The position numbers were made by a program, and so were the translations under genes. Positions 62,421 to 64,000 of a stretch of DNA of 64,000 nt are shown one piece after another. Positions within the stretch are counted from its first letter, which is position 1. Each line of letters starts with the position of its first letter. The notes beneath the pieces were generated by a model, which was given only the letters and a program-made list of their open reading frames with translations, searched no databases and was not told the origin of the DNA. Location of the stretch: NCBI RefSeq assembly GCF_947623445.1, contig NC_135243.1:22080479-22144478 (forward strand), read 5' to 3'. This DNA comes from Clavelina lepadiformis. Lineage: Eukaryota > Chordata > Ascidiacea > Aplousobranchia > Clavelinidae.

Positions 62421-64000
62421 AGGCCTATACGTTTTCCGATACGCAAGTAAACGGATACGGGCATTCCGCATACGATACCTATCAGAAATCTACCATTTAT
62501 TCAGAATACGCACGTACCAAGCGGACAAAAACGCTTCCGCATTTTACATACGAAACCGAGTAGAACATTGCTATACTTTTGTCCGCTAAACGTAATAAGC
62601 CTACCGGTATATGCTGTGGGCTTGGTCCGCAGTCGCCATAGTATTTACAGTACTTTAGATTAAATTATTATCAGTGTCGTTACATTTCTGTAATGTAACG
62701 TAAAAATCCTGTACCGCTGCTAATTTAAGCAACGTAGTAGTTTTTCATTAATGTGGTAGTTTGTCAGCTTTAGTTCTGTAGTACGCTCCCGGTAGCCTAG
62801 ACCTGTATAGTGTAGGCCTATAGGTTATACTTCTCAGTACCCTATTGCATTAAAGTGCCGTAAAAGTATCGTAGCCTATGCAGGATCTGTAATTTGTTCA
62901 TCTCCAGACCATAGCATAATTTCTATTTTTGTACTTATGTCATCTTCAGTAATTTGCGATGTTACTGTTTTCTGGCTAGGGCGCTAGGCCTATATACAAA
63001 ACAATACACTCACTAACCCTAACTGCTTGTAGGCTTATAGCTTCATAATTTACTGTAGCAGTAACAGTATTAGGTCTACACCACACACGTATAGAATATT
63101 TATCAGTAAAGTGATGTAAATTGTTAATGGTTCTAAACTTTAGAAAACATAGCCTATTCTGTCATTGTAATGTAACCATTTTATGTGTAGATTTATGTTA
63201 GTGGTAGTACCGGTAATTGGGTAGTTAGTAATAATAGACATTGAAAAGCTTGTTCAATTAGTAAGAGCCTCTTTTGTCCATATCTAAGTAAAACTTTGCA
63301 GCCTGCTTGTATTTCATACATCTGAAATTTCGAAACATGCATATTTTGGCTTACAGGAGTGTTGTGGTAATCTTGAATTTTAAGTAGGATGTTGTTACTC
63401 TTTTCAGCTGATTATGTAAAAAAGTGTAGGTTTGTAAGAGACCAGTACATAAAATAGAAAAAACTTGTGTCATCCTCAAAAAGAAGTAATGCTGGGGTAA
63501 AAGATGATACCACAAATAAATGCTGGAAGTTATTCAATGAATTGCGTTGGCTAAATGACACGCTCCAACATCAGCTGTATGCAATTTATTTAAGAAAAGG
63601 TTGAATGTAATGCTCAACTATACTTAAGATTACACACTTTACAGTATAACTAAAGGTTCGCTGAATTTATAGTGGTTGTTTTATGTTGTCTTTGTAGAAC
63701 TGACCGCAATTTCGACAATATTGTTGGCAAAGATCGTCTTGATGTCATAATTTATGATAATGAGCTGCAGTATATAATGTTGCTTTCAACCAATCATAAC
63801 TTGAAGAAAGTTTATGAATACTGGTATGACCACTAACATCTGCATTCGTTGCATGTGCTTTGAAATTTAATTTATTATCCATTCTCTACCACTAAAAAAG
63901 TGCTCTGTATTTTTAAAGTTAGTGGTAAGTCCAAAAACGATTTGGCCTTAATAAAAACACATTTGGTTGTAAGTAAGTATATTGGATAAAGGTTTTTACT
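62421..64000. other. no supported gene
   Basis: AT-rich sequence to the window end. I recognise no exon, RNA gene or transposon end here. Confidence 0.4.

Noticed and set aside
1-64000. tRNA, rRNA, CRISPR or bacterial operon features
   Set aside because: None seen. The window has spliced animal genes, and I found no tRNA-like A/B-box pairs with a cloverleaf I could support by eye.

Overview
This is an AT-rich stretch of animal nuclear DNA. Genes have many small exons and short GT–AG introns, transposon relics are abundant, and the encoded families (TMEM198, a discoidin-domain secreted protein, a globin with B12.2 and G7.0 introns, atlastin-type GTPases) are metazoan. The compact structure and general look suggest an ascidian tunicate (Ciona or a relative). 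That assignment is inference; no species marker is present. All exon models below were joined by hand from splice sites and reading frame.

Layout, left to right. 2.2–4.4 kb (+): a 7-exon secreted protein with a PAN/apple-like module, a Thr-rich linker and an F5/8 type C (discoidin) domain. 5.1–7.8 kb (+): a 5-exon type I membrane protein with leucine-rich repeats. 7.8–14.5 kb: no clear gene, but three copies of one dispersed repeat. 14.6–15.1 kb (-): a single-exon TMEM238-like two-pass membrane protein. 15.1–25.3 kb: no gene seen. This stretch holds a nested transposon complex (20.4–23.2 kb: a hAT-like element carrying a Tc1/mariner-like element, which carries another hAT-like element, plus a probable solo LTR) and a separate hAT MITE. 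25.3–26.7 kb (+): a complete 4-exon globin. 27.9–35.3 kb (-): an 8-exon TMEM198 orthologue.

37.6–57.5 kb (-): three complete tandem 15-exon genes (716, 685 and 710 codons) for atlastin/GBP-type (GB1/RHD3) large GTPases. Their stalk is built from repeated exon pairs, and the C-terminus is a glycine-rich hydrophobic hairpin. This is the most notable part of the window: a lineage-specific cluster of membrane-anchored dynamin-like GTPases with an apparently multiplied atlastin helical-bundle module. Copies 2 and 3 are each preceded by a closely similar segment of about 2 kb (49.2–51.3 and 57.8–59.8 kb), although their coding regions have diverged strongly.

59.8–64 kb: a possible unrecognised exon, an inverted pair of 16-bp minisatellite arrays, and otherwise nothing recognisable. 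The clear genes do not form an operon or a single pathway. Only the three GTPases are obviously related to one another.
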